From Dipteris shenzhenensis (lineage: Eukaryota > Polypodiophyta > Polypodiopsida > Gleicheniales), in assembly GCA_047967505.1 (NCBI GenBank), contig CM106538.1: a stretch of 64,000 bases of DNA. One strand, given 5' to 3'. Both the position numbers and the translations under genes were made by a program. The notes below the pieces were generated by a model. It did no database searches and was not told the origin of the DNA. It saw only the letters and a list, made by a program, of their open reading frames with translations. Positions 9,675 through 21,883 of the stretch are shown piece after piece (the stretch's first letter is position 1; the number at the start of each line of letters is the position of its first letter).

Positions 9675-12600
9675 CTATCCAATGCCCATCAATACACGAC
9701 AATACTCAAACCGCTGACTAGGTAGACTCTTCGTCAGCAGATCTGCAGGGTTATCATCTGTATGAACCTTGACAAGCTCTATGCGCTTGTCCTCAAGTAC
9801 CTCCCTGATGAAATGGTACCTGACCTCAATGTGTTTGGTCTTTGCATGAAAGACCGGATTCCGTGCTAGCTGAATAGCACTCATGGAATCATTATGCAAT
9901 GTCGGTACATCTGTATGAATCCCCAAATCTCCCACTAGCCGATCAAGCCATATAGCCTCCTTGCAACCCTCTGTGGCTGCAACATACTCAGCCTCTGTGG
10001 TAGACAAAGCCACGCACTTCTGTGCACGAGACATCCACGACACTGCACCACCTGCAAAGGTGAACACATAACCAGAAGTGGATCTCCTACTATCCACATG
10101 CCCTGCATAGTCTGAATCTGTGTACCCAAGTACACGCATGTCTCCTTTACCAAAGCAAATGCACATCTCCTTGGTACCCTTCATGTACCTCATGATGCAC
10201 TTAACTGCCTCCCAATGCCTCTTTCCTGGATTAGCCATATACCGGCTAACAACTTCCACTGCAAATGCAATGTCTGGTCTAGTAGCTATCATAGCATACA
10301 TAAGACTCCCAACTGCTGATGCATAAGGAACCTTGGCCATCATGGCCCTCTCCTCATCTGATTTGGGACTATCTGTATGACTCAGTTTCACATATGGAGG
10401 CAATGGAGTACTCACTGCCTTCCCCCCCTCCATATTGAAACGCTGTAATACTTTTGTAACATACTCTTTTTGTGAAAGCCAAAGGAGTTTCCTACTCCAA
10501 TCACGCGTGATGCGCATACCAAGAATATGACCTGCAAATCCCAAATCCTTCATATCAAAGGCCTCATGCAACTTGGCCTTTAATGCATCTAGCTCATAAG
10601 TATTCTTGCTAGCCAATAGCATATCATCCACATATAGTGCCAGGATTATTAGGCTACTATCCTTAGCCCTTTTAGTGTAGAGGCAGTGATCAATTTCACT
10701 CCTTCTAAAACCCTGGGACCGAATGAAAGCATCAAACTTCTGATACCATTCTCTAGGTGCTTGCTTAAGACCATAGAGACTCTTCTTCAGCTTGCAAACT
10801 AAATGCTCTTTGCCCTTTTCTTCAAAGCCTTCCGGCTGCACCATGTAAATTTCCTCATGCAAATCCCCATGCAAGAAAGCTGTCTTGACATCCATTTGCA
10901 TAAGCTCCATATCCTCTACTGCCACTAGTCCAAGCATGCATCTAAGTGTGGTCATCTTCACAACCGGAGAGAATATCTCATCAAAGTCCACACCCTTCTC
11001 TTGCTTGAACCCTTTAGCAACCAATCGGGCCTTGTACCTAGGCACATCATCACCTGTGACCTTCATTTTGTAGACCCATTTACATGGCAATGCTTTCTTT
11101 CCATGTGGCAAAGAAACCAAGTCCCAAGTCTTATTCTTCATAAGTGAACTCATCTCTGATTGCATAGCATACTCCCACTTGCGTTGATCCTCATGCATCA
11201 TAGCCTCTTTGTAGCAAGAAGGCTCTCCGCAATCAGTAAGCATCACATAGTCTACCCCTGGAACAAACCTATCAGGCGGTCTAGACACTCTAGATGATCT
11301 TCTCAAGGGCATTTCAGCTTGCTGTCCCACTTGCATATCAGCCACATTTGGCTCATCATTTCCACCAATAGATGATCCATCATCTACCCTTGATTGTATA
11401 CCTGTGGGAGTACTTGGTTGTACCATTTCTGGCACATTTGGTGCATGGACAGCTTGCTGTCTATCAACATATGTAGGTGGATTCACATCCTGGAAAGTTA
11501 TTTTTCTCATTTCCACATCCCTCATGGGTGCCTTATGCATCTTTTTCTCATTGAAGACCACATCATGGCTGCGTATGATCTTCTTTGCTTCTGGATCCCA
11601 GAGACGATAGCCCATCTCTCCACTTTCACCATAACCCAAAAAAATGCATTTTCTAGACTTAGGATCTAGCTTCTTTCGAAGCTCTTTTGGCACATGTGCA
11701 TATGCCTCACACCCAAATATACGCAAATGAGAGTAAGAGGGCTTCTTTCCACTCCATGCCTCTTCAGGAATACCACCATCCAAACTCTTACTAGGTGATC
11801 TGTTGATCACATGCACTGCAGTCTTCATTGCCTCAGCCCAAAAACCACCAGAAAGACTTGCATTGGAAAGCATGCATTGCAACCTTTCTTGAATGGTACG
11901 GTTCATCTTTTCTGCAACTGGATTTTGCTCTAGAGTACGAGGGGATGTAAGCTCCCTCTTAATCCCACGAGTATCACAGAAATGCTGAAAGTCATGAGAG
12001 AGATACTCTCCACCATTGTCAGTCCGTAGGCATTTAAGCATTCTACCTGACTGATTCTCAACCAAGGCCAGCCATTTCTGAAATACCTGGAACACATCAC
12101 TCTTCCGAGATATAGCATAAGCCCACACTTTCCTAGTTGCATCATCAATGAATGTCACATAGTATTCAGCCCCGCCTAATGACCGTGTAGGCATGGGACC
12201 ACATACGTCTGAATGCACCAAATCAAGCATTTCAAACTCTTTCTTTCCCCTTCTTTTATGGGCTGATTTAGTCTGCTTCCCATAGAGACAATGCTCACAA
12301 AATTCAAAATCAGAGAAACTCAAATGCGGTACATAACCCAAACGGCATAAGAGTTTCATTCCATTCTGGCTCATGTGCCCCAACCTGCAATGCCACAAAG
12401 AAGTGCTTGGCTGCTCGGTTATTGCAACAACATGATCAAATACCCCTGATACATGTAAGGGATACAAAGTCCCACACTTGGCACCCCTGGCCAAAAGCAT
12501 AGAGCCCTTCTGAATTTTCCAACTCTGAAAGCCAAAAGTGGTGTGAAAACCAGCATCATCTAGCTGACCCACTGAAATAAGACTCTTGGTCAGCTTAGGC

Positions 12601-13739
12601 ACATGTCTCACATGTTTCAAAACAAATGCAGACCCATTTGCAAAAGAAAACTTTATGTCACCTGCTCCCACTATGTCACATGCATAGTCATTTCCAAGAT
12701 GCACACAACCTGTCTTTCCACTATCATAAGTGGAGAACCATTCCCTATGGGGAGTAACATGGAATGAAGCACCAGAATCCAAAATCCAATCCTGGGAATA
12801 TGCATCATCTGAAGTGGTAAGCAACTCTGCAGATAAACTAGACATGAAGAGAACATCATTGTCACTATCACGTGTGACTGCATTGATTTCCTCGATCTTC
12901 ACTTTTCCTTTGTCCTCCCTTGGACTCTCTTCCTTTTGATTTGCACCCCAATTTGCATTCTTTTTCTTATCCTTTTGCTCTCTTTTCAGCTTGTAGCAAT
13001 CCTTTTTCATATGGCCCTTCTTGCCACAATGGTAACACTCAATGTTCCGTGCCCTGGATTTGCTACGAGACTTCCCTCTTTCTTGGGACTTCCCCCTGAA
13101 CTGTGATCTGCCCCTTTGCACATTTAAGGCTGCATCCTGCTTGTTGCCATCCATAGACTTCCGTCTAATCTCCTCGGCCAACAAGCTACCCACAACATCA
13201 TCAAATTTCAGTACTCCACCAGGTGCAGAGTTACTGACAGCTGTACGGAAGGTATCCCATGAGGATGGCAATGAACATAAGAGAAATATTGCCTTAGTCT
13301 CCGCATCAAAATTCATTTTCTGAGCCTGAAGCTGGCTGAAAATAATATTGAATTCATTCAAGTGAGAAGCAATGGAGACCCCTTCCTTCATCTGCAGCTC
13401 AAACAACCTCTTCATGAGGTAAACTTTATTAGAGGCAGTTTCCTTTTCATAAGTGGCACACAATTTCTTTCACAAATCTTCCGTAGTCTGCTCATTTACT
13501 ACTGTGAAATAAACTGACTCTGCAAGATGAAGTCTAATAGTAGACTTTGCTAATGCATCCAACTCATTCCAATCATCCTCAGACATATTTGCAGGCTTAG
13601 CTTCAATCCCTGCCAAGGGTTTAATTTGCTTCTTTTGAATAAGCACATCCCTTATCTGTTCTTTCCACAAAGAAAAGTTTGTCCCATCAAACTTTCTAAT
13701 GCTGAAAAACTCCTTTTCAGACGTGGAAGAGGATGCCAT
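9675..13739 (-). CDS. Ty1/copia gag-pol polyprotein with one nonsense codon
   Basis: Single frame of 1,354 codons starting MASSSTSEKEFF at 13,739. Domains in order, with residue numbers from that start: UBN2-type gag; zinc knuckle CYHCGKKGHMKKDC at 235-248; aspartic protease DSGAS at 321-325; GAG-pre-integrase at about 440-500; integrase core with D511, D574 and E610 (spacing 35); reverse transcriptase with YVDD at 1036-1039; RNase H with D1208, E1249, D1284. Codon 91 is TGA (13,467-13,469) where Trp is expected (DL-stop-KKLCATY), a one-base break. Pol is otherwise intact, though the usual QQNGVAER motif reads EQNPVAEK. The enzymes would reverse-transcribe and integrate the element. An upstream in-frame ATG (13,763) exists, but the MASSS start fits the family better. 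Confidence 0.95.
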
Positions 13740-15166
13740 GATGCAAATAAAGCAAAATCCCAAATGCTAGTACCTACAAGAGAGAATCACACCAAATACC
13801 AAGTGCACCCAAATGTGTATGCCACAATAGAGTGAAATATCACCAAAATTCAAAGCTCAAAGCATCAAAAGATGCATCTGACTCATGTGCATATACTATG
13901 CATCCATATGAGCAAATCTGGCCCAAAAGAAAATGCCAATAAGTGCCAAATGACTCTAGCATAAACACTGTCCACTGGCATATGCATCAATAATGTCTCA
14001 TCCAAGAGAGCATAGCACTATCAGTGCATCACCTGCAATGTTTCAAAGTTGTCCCTCAGCTTAAAATAGCATCCATGTGCAAAGCGTCCATAAAAAATAG
14101 CATCCCACAAGGCAATTTGGGCCTATCAGCGCATCCAACAAGGACCGCAATGCATCCAAATGGCCTATAAATCATCCATTGCAACCCAATGCATACCACA
14201 AATGAGCGCACACTGCTCAAACCTGCAACCAGAGTGATCTGCATAAGGTATGCTCAAGAAATCATAGTCCCACGGTAATGAGCGCTATTGAAAATAGAAC
14301 CTGAGATGCTTCAAAACATGGGCGCCATTGCATAATCGGACTCACCAAGAAAATCTGCAAATATCTCTCTTCTGCCAGAACTCCAAAATCCCAACCGATG
14401 AATGAGAAATGGGAGTCAACACTTATCCACTGCCATGTGGCATAAATCTAAGGTTTCAAAACCTTAGCATGAAAAATGCATAACAGAGAGACGAAATCAA
14501 ATACACAGAGATTTATAACTCTGAAAATCCTCCACCGAATCACGCAAGAACTGATAGGTAGGGGTTTTTGGGCGTCCGAAACGCAATGGGACAGACGGTT
14601 TTGGAAACCGTGGCCTCAATCATTGGGTCCAACACACGGACTGAAAAACGTTTTTGGAAACAGAGCTATCTGTAAACTCCACCGGAGTGCGAATGATGAG
14701 CAACATAGAAGTTTTAGGACCTCCTGAGTCCACCGGAACTGACAGATCTGCAAATGGTTGCTCCAAACTTGAGTTCCAACACCCGGGCAAAAAACGCAGG
14801 AATTGACACATTGAGTCAGAAATCCAGTGAAATGATCTCAGATTCAAGAATGAAGGTGTTTCCAAGCTCTTGAAGTAATGTGGACACCAAAAGCAAGCAA
14901 TAGTTGCCTCCACAAGTCAATACGGAGTCTTTGTCATCGAACGGAACAGGGAAAAGCTCAAAAAACGACTTTTTCTTTGAAAGCTCTTAACAGGCTCTCA
15001 AAACCACTTCGTAAAGCCAAAGTGACTTTTCCAAAGGTTCCTCCAAGGTCTCTGCACACTCGGATGCAAGTAAAGTCGCCCACAAAGCTTCCCACAGAGC
15101 TTCTCCTTCCTCCCACAGAGCTGCTGAGCTTCAAAGCATTCATGCACGCTCAGCTAGATCACCCGA
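13740..15166 (-). other. Long untranslated leader of the copia element
   Basis: About 1.4 kb between primer site and gag start. Short frames on both strands have no recognisable domain and no consistent codon pattern. It has repeated CA/GCATC-rich phrases ('gcatccaa', 'gcatcaa') between 13,850 and 14,250. This is long for a copia leader and would hold any packaging or dimerisation signal. Confidence 0.7.
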
Positions 15167-15178
15167 GCTCTGATACCA
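15167..15178 (-). other. Primer binding site, initiator tRNA-Met type
   Basis: Minus strand TGGTATCAGAGC, two bases inside the 5' LTR (15,181-15,361). This is the standard plant copia PBS complementary to the 3' end of tRNA-iMet. Identical words occur at 22,642-22,653 and 36,214-36,225 for two other elements. Confidence 0.93.
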
Positions 15179-15180
15179 GT

Positions 15181-15361
15181 TGAGAGTGCTCTCAGCGGAA
15201 GCAAGAATGGAAGAAGGAGAGAGAGCGAGAGAGAGAGATAGAGAGCCACACAAGTTTTGGTGGGTGCAGAACCACCCTAATCTTCTTTTTCATTCATTTA
15301 TATGTGTGTTTGAGTATTGTACATAACCGGGGTTAAGGCACAGTGACCTTTAACCCCCACA
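15181..15361 (-). repeat. 5' LTR of the young copia element
   Basis: 181 bp, one visible difference from the 3' LTR. It is followed by CTATC (15,362-15,366), the right copy of the target duplication. Confidence 0.96.
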
Positions 15362-15366
15362 CTATC

Positions 15367-17167
15367 CCCATAGTCGTAAGTTGTATTCATGAAACTACGA
15401 ATATCAACAATATCCTTTAAGCTCACATCCATCATAATCAATGGATCTATGACCTCTTAAACTATCATTTAAAGACTTTTATAACATGGCTATCCCCATT
15501 GCTATAATTTGTACGAAAACACGAATATCAACAAATTATGTCCTTTGAGATCACATCCATCCTAATTATCTATTTCAATTCCCATTGCATCATTGTCATC
15601 AGAAGAGAATGCTGATTTAAAATTTCTTGGATTACAAGAACTTTTCATTTTATACTTCTATTGTTTAATATGTTTTTATAGCCAATTCTCCCTTCCTTAA
15701 TTGGCATCTTAGATGCACAAGGTGGTAGGGGGTGTCTTTGATGCTAATATCACTCAATGGGGTGCGGCATCCTTATCTCTATTTTTTATAATCAAAACTA
15801 TCCAAAACAAAGACCTAAAATTGGAGGGTGCAATTCTCATAGCTCATAGCTCTATTCAATACGACGTCTCCACCAGCAATAGAAATGGCACATCAAAAGA
15901 ATTTTGAAAGAGACAGAATCTTATTAGATTTCGGTGGCAGACCTTCACCCTATCAAAGGGTTACCACACACCAAGGTGTGGTGTGAGGGTTGACACATGT
16001 CAACCCCTATCTACGATGTGGCAAACCTTATCTACCACATCACCTAGGGTTACCTAACCCTGGGTAGACCTAATCACACCTCGTGCCACATCAACAGTGG
16101 TCACACAACTGCCATGCCATCTGATATGCCATGTCAGCATCCATGTGGCACATGCCACATCATCTGCATGACATGTGTCCATCCACATCATCACTGCCAC
16201 GTGGTAGCACTCTTGCCCCCTGGTAGTCCCCTGATAGGCACTCTTACCCCCTGGAAAGCACACACAGTCCACTGCATGTGAACACAGGTGCCACCTCACA
16301 TAGTGCTCCACAAACACTATCCCTTCATAGGCACAGTTCTTCATTTTTGCATGTGACTCCACTTGTCACATCATCAATGTGCATTTTTACTCTTTTTTGC
16401 CCCTCTACCTAGATAAGTCATATCTCTTGTTCTAGGAGGAATTTGAGGGTGCTACAAAAAAAATAAAACAATCGATTTTTTGTGCTCTACGCGCTCGTCA
16501 CATCATGTATATTTTAGCGCAAGTATCACTCACTTTTGAGCCTCACCAACAAATTCAATTCCTACATGCACATGAGCCTCTACATCGATGCATTTGACCC
16601 ATCACATAAAATGAATCAAAGAAAAGAAATTATTTGTTGTTCTTTCATCGATCGACGGCTGGTATAGATCTAGATCAGACTAGATTGCCATAGAGAAGAC
16701 ACTTTGAATTTCTCCAAGTTGCCAATCTAAGCCATGCCCGAAATTCCTGACTAGTTCCTACTCAGAGTCAGCAGTCCCTATGCTCACATATGGTTTGACA
16801 TCATCAGATTACCTGAAACCTAACATTCATCAGTTCAGTGAATAGACTTCAGAGTGTTTAGAGGCATTTTTGATTGATCAGTGGGCAGATAGCACATGAT
16901 TTGATTTCACACACACATGCCATCATTGTAAAGCCTATTTGGCTATTTCACAGCATTGAGCACATCATTTCAGTCTTGTAACGCCTTGGCTATTCTTGGC
17001 ATCATTTTCCACAAGCCTTGTAATTCAGATAGGATTATATATATTGTAGTTCTACCTTCACCGACAGTTCAAATTTCACTTGCCACAGTCAGCGTTTTTG
17101 AAGTTGATTCAGACAGTGTTTTTCACGACACTTTGAGTACATTTCTTGCACCATATCTATTACTAGC
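15367..17167. other. Non-coding stretch, old repeats only
   Basis: No gene seen. 15,367-15,600 holds two diverged copies (~125 bp) of a phrase with 'cgaatatcaacaa' and 'cacatccatc'; a further piece lies left of the copia insertion at 9,395-9,440. 15,960-16,360 is rich in CACATC/CCACAT words, with small self-complementary pieces such as CACACCAAGGTGTG and two copies of 'gcactcttaccccctgg'-like text. 16,600-17,160 may be LTR or leader of the gag relic that follows, but no LTR ends or primer site could be fixed. Confidence 0.6.
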
Positions 17168-17511
17168 AACCTAAATCCAGAGGCATCTGCTAAGTTAGAC
17201 AACTCCAATTATGGCACATGGAAATACCAAATGGAGACGATTCTTGTACTTTAGGACAAATGGGAGTATGTCAATGGATCTACACCTAGACCATTGGACG
17301 ATCCAGCCAGCAATAGCTCTACTCCACCTGTTGTCACAGCACCAGCAGAGTGGAATCTCCAGCTACACCAGTATTTTTTGCACCTATAGCTGATCTTGCC
17401 ATTGCCCGAGCACAGGCAAAATGGCATAAGCAAGATAAGTATACATATCATTTGATCAAGTAGAATGTGCAAGATGTCATGCTAGGACAACTCTTCTATA
17501 ATGGCATCTGA
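17168..17511 (+). pseudogene. Copia gag N-terminal fragment (second lineage)
   Basis: The frame at 17,168 reads a copia gag start (LDNSNYGTWKYQMETILVL, then a TAG where Gln is expected, then DKWEYVNG). Near 17,350 the frame shifts and continues as ARAQAKWHKQDKYTYHLI, stop, NVQDVMLGQLFYN. The W-K-x-x-M and KW-x-x-D features match the UBN2/DUF4219 gag domain. It belongs to a different element from the gag that starts ten bases before its end (17,501), so two copia 5' regions are juxtaposed. Truncated after the N-terminal domain. Confidence 0.7.
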
Positions 17512-20500
17512 TTCTCTTTCACAGATTGTCACTGAAAAGCTTGACAAGAACAACTTCTAGGCATGGAAGTTTAGAATGACAAATTTCCTTATGGGAAAAG
17601 GCTATCGGGAGTTCATTACAGGAAATGAAGAAGAACCTGTTCTTCCTAATGTTCCCAATCAATAGGAAATGCAGGCATTTAAAGGATGGCCTGAGAGAGC
17701 CAGGAAAGTTATGTACTGGCTGTCTATCAGTATTTCAGACTCTATGATTGTGCATATTCAGGATGCAAGTACGCCAAAGGAGGCATGGGATACTTTGGCA
17801 AAAATGTACAGCACAAATACGCAAGCCAGGAAAATCCAGCTCAAACAGGAGTTGCACAATGTGCAGAGAGAAAATTGGAGCATAAATGACTACCACATGA
17901 AGGTGAAGAAAATTGCAGATGCACTTGCTTCCATTGGGTCGCCAGTGGAAGATGATGATCTAGTTTCTATGACCTTGAATGGTCTAGGAAAGGATTATGC
18001 ATAGTTCCAGACATCCATTGCCGTCCGTGAAAAATTTCCTGATTTTGAAGAGTTGTTTGCTCTTCTAATTTCTGAAGAGCAGAGAAATGGGGGTGCATCT
18101 TCTTCAGGAGGAACTTCAAAAGAAACTATCTTCTACTCAAATGCTGGAAGAGGTAGAGGCAGAGGTAGAGGAGGCCGATCTACAGGCTGTGGTAGAAATT
18201 AGAATATGCAGCAAACTCAAGAAAACTAGTCCTATGCAGGAGGACGTGGTAACTCTAGAGGCAGGGGGAGCCAAAGAGGCATTGGTGGATGGCAGAGAGG
18301 CCAAAACGCAAACAACAATGTTGAATGCTACTATTGTGGCAAAATGGGTCATATGGCTAAGGACTGCTACAAAAAGCAGAATGACATTATGAATGGAAAA
18401 TTGCAGCAAGGCAATTATGCATCTTCCAGTAGACAGGGTGATGACAGAAATGAGCATCTATTTATGGTGCAACATATGACCGATTCTGTGACAAGTGCAG
18501 AAGAATGAAATGGTGTGAGGTATGTTGACTCAAGTGCATCAAACCACATGATAGGTCATGCAGAATGGATGCAGGATCCAAGGAAAATGGAAAAGCCAGG
18601 ATTTGTGGAGACTGGTGATGATACTGCACATCCTATTGTGCAAATTGGTAAAATTCCTTTGTCTATGCAGGATGGGAAAAAGAAATACCTGTCCGATGTA
18701 TTTCATGTCCCGAACATCACCAAGAACTGGTTTCTATTGGTCAAATGGTTGAGCAGGGCTTGCAGGTCAGATTTAATCCTCATGGATGCTTTGTTGAGGA
18801 TATGAAAAATAACGGTCACTTGATAGCAAAAGGAAAGAAGAAGGGCAGGATGTTTACGTTGGATGCGGACATGCCTGAATTGAGTGCAACAATGTTTGCA
18901 CATGGGACCGGTGTAGTTGCAGATCTTGATATCTGGCACAAACGCATTGGTCATGTTAATATACAGCGACTTAAATCAATGCAAGCCCAAAATATTGTTG
19001 TAGGATTGCCTAAATTCAAGGTTGCAGAAATGCACAAGGTTTGTGAAGCCTGTCAATTTGGGAAACAGGTAAGGAAACCTTTTCCTAGGCATGTTCAAGA
19101 GAGTAAAAAGCCATTGGAATTAATCCAGTCTGATGTCTGGACTACTAAAGCTGCATCTATTGGAGGCTGTCACTATTTTGTCACATTTATTGATGACTTC
19201 AGCAGAAAACTTTGGGTGTATTTTATGAAAAAGAAAAGTGAAGTGTTTGGGCACTTCAAAGCTTTTAAAGCTATGGTTGAAAAAGAAACAGGCCTGCAAA
19301 TAAAATGCCTAAGGTTAGATGGAGGGGGAGAGTACCTCTCAAATGAGTTTGCAAGGTTCTTGTAGGAGCATGGTATAAAGTAGCAATATTCATGCAGTCA
19401 TACCCTGGCACAGCAAAATGGAATTGCAGAAAGGAAAAACAGGCATATTGGAGAGGTATCTCGGGCCATGCTAAATGAAAAAGATCTACCAGATTATTAT
19501 TGGGCTTATTATTGGGCTGAAGCAGTTGCTACAGTAGTTTATATAATGAACAGGACTCCCACTGCAGCAATACATGGCATGACGCCAGAGGAGATGTATA
19601 CTGGTAGGAAACCAGACATTTCTCATTTGAAAATTTTTGGTTGCATTTCCTATGTTCATGTGCCAGATGAGTTGAGATCCAAGTTGGATTCAAAAGCTGA
19701 GAAGTGCGTCTTTATTGGTTATTCTCTGCAAGCAGAAAGGGTACAGATGCTATAACCCTTCTACACGTAAGTTCACAGTGAGCAGAGATGTTGTTTTTTA
19801 TGAGATGAGCAGCTGGTATAAACCAATAAATGTAATGATTGATGTAGATGCACAAAATGGTAATGCTGCACAGAATTCATAACAACAATCACAAAATATT
19901 AGTGGACCTGGAGTGTCCTCTAGCAGTGGTTCACATACTTCGCCATGGACAGGCAGATTGAGATCAGGAGAATCTCCTCAAAGCAATGCAGAGAGTGGTA
20001 TGCAGGTATCACGAAAATGAAAAGAGAAGGTAGATCAGCCCATGTTTGATGTGAATGTAGGTCACTCTTATGTGGATGGTGAATCCAGTGGCTCAGAACA
20101 GAGCATTGATGATGAGTTGGGTATTCCTTCTGTTGTTACACCTGGAGTAAGGAAGACCAGGGATGTTTTGAGAGCACCTAGAAGTGAGCCTATTTCGTGC
20201 AGGTCTACCAGGGTTAGGTATCCTGTGGATAGGCTGAAATATGATGGATTTACAGCCATTCACTATGCCTATATGGTCAAAGTGATACAGGAACCAGAAC
20301 CCACTTCTTTTGAGCAAGCCATGGGAAATGAAAAATGGGAGAAAGCCATGGATGAAGAAATGGATGCCTTCGAAGCAAATGCTACATGGGAATTGGTGCC
20401 TTTGCCTAAAGACAAGAATGCAATTGGCTGTAAGTGGGTTTATAAGATCAAGCACAATGCAAATGGTTCTGTGAATAGATACAAGGCAAGATTAGTTGTC

Positions 20501-21883
20501 AAGGGGTATGCACAGACATATGGCATTGATTATGAAGAAACTTTCAGCCCGGCGGTTGCAAGGATGGCAACCGTAAGAGCAGCCATTGCTATGGCTACAT
20601 CAAAGGGATGGTCTTTACATCAGATGGATGTAAAGAATGCCTTCTTGCACGGTGATTTGCAAGAAGAGGTCTTTATGGAGCAGCCAGCAGGTTATGTTCA
20701 TGCTATTCATCCTGAGTTTGTTTGCAGGTTGAAGAAAGCCTTGTATGGCTTGAAGCAAGCACCTAGAGCATGGTCTGACAAGATAGGACAATATCTTGTC
20801 ACTATTGGCTTTCAGATTTCCAAGGCAGATTTCTCACTCTATGTGAGAAAAACAAAGAAAGGGATTATGCTGCTTGTCATTTATGTTGATGATTTGATCA
20901 TCACAGGTGATAGTGATGAAGATATCCTTCATGTGAAAATGCTATTGAGGCAAAAGTTTGAGATGAAGGATTTGGGAGAGCTGCGTTATTTCTTGGGCAT
21001 TGAGGTGATTAGATCACCAAGTGGGATACAGCTCTTGGAGAGGCAGTATGGATTGGACATGCTGTCCAAATATGGGATGACAGGTTGTAAGCCTATTTCA
21101 GTTCCTTTAGAGCAGAATGTGAAGTTGAGCACAGATGCAGGTGAGCTTTTGGAAGACCCTACTATGTACATACGCATAGTAGGAAGTTTGATTTATATGA
21201 CTATTACCAGGCCAGATCTAAGCTATGCTGTTGGATTGGTAAGTTAGTTTATGCAGGCTCTAAGGAAACCGCATTTGGATGTGGCTAGACGCATACTCAG
21301 GTATGTGAAGTCCACATTGCAGTATGGACTATTTTATGAGGCTGGGGTTTAGATACAGTTGCATGGATACACTGATGCTGATTGGGCTGGTAGTATTTCT
21401 GATAGACGATCTACCAGTGGATATGTGTTCTCTTTTGGGAGTGCTATAGTCACTTGGAGCAGTAAGAAACAGACTACAGTTGCCTTGTCGAGCACAGAGG
21501 CTGAGTACAGGGGTGCAGCAATGGCTACATGTGAGGTAGCTTGGTTGCATAAGCTACTCTATGATATGCATCGGTCTACAGATGGGCCAGTTGTCATTTA
21601 TTGTGACAACATGAGCAGCATACACTTGGCAAATAACCCAGTCTATCATGCTAGAATAAAGCACATTGAGGTGCATTATCACTATGTGCGGGAGAAGGTT
21701 CTACTAGGTCTTATTGATCTAGTTTATGTCAGCACAGAGGATCAGGTAGCTGACATATTTACGAAAGCATTGGGCACAGAGAAGCTGCGCAAGTTCAGAG
21801 ACCTGCTTGGTGTGCAGGAATTGGGATTGAGCTCGAGGGGGAGTGTTGAGATATCGAGCTCCACTCGCGATATGCCAGGGTGA
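17501..21883 (+). pseudogene. Decayed Ty1/copia gag-pol
   Basis: Starts MASDSLSQIVTEKLDKNNF at 17,501. Recognisable order: gag; GRGRGRGG linker; zinc knuckle CYYCGKMGHMAKDC (near 18,325); protease reading YVDSSASNHM instead of DSGA (18,518); pre-integrase IWHKRIGHVN; integrase with DDFSRKLW and QQNGIAERKN; reverse transcriptase with YVDDL (20,880); RNase H with DADWAGS and STEAEY (21,370-21,510); typical C-end up to 21,843. Breaks: 12 in-frame stops, 9 of them TAG (17,558; 17,663; 18,002; 18,200; 18,227; 19,363; 19,381; 21,245; 21,350), TGA at 18,506 and 20,018, TAA at 19,880. One-base frameshifts lie near 18,727 and 19,735. A 12-bp in-frame duplication gives YYWAYYWA at 19,495. The open frame runs 40 bases into the LTR. 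Not functional. Confidence 0.93.

Larger units (their letters stand above)
9441..15361 (-). mobile_element. Complete Ty1/copia LTR retrotransposon
   Basis: A 5,921-bp element on the minus strand bounded by two 181-bp direct LTRs (9,441-9,621 and 15,181-15,361) with TG...CA ends. It is flanked by the 5-bp target duplication CTATC (9,436-9,440 and 15,362-15,366). Order along the minus strand: 5' LTR, primer site complementary to initiator tRNA-Met, a 1.4-kb leader, one gag-pol frame, a conserved stem-loop, a purine tract, 3' LTR. I see a single difference between the LTRs (C/T near 9,500 versus 15,240), so insertion was recent. It landed inside an older imperfect tandem repeat ('aacatggctat' phrases at 9,423 and 15,485). 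One in-frame stop in gag is the only obvious defect. Confidence 0.97.

Noticed and set aside
11394-15183. Plus-strand frames within the young copia element
   Set aside because: Antisense shadows of gag-pol and its leader.
17501-21883. Alternative genetic code or RNA editing turning TAG into Gln
   Set aside because: The FLZ gene uses TAG as a normal stop, and frameshifts elsewhere in the relic show decay. U-to-C editing is known from plant organelles, not for nuclear transposons.
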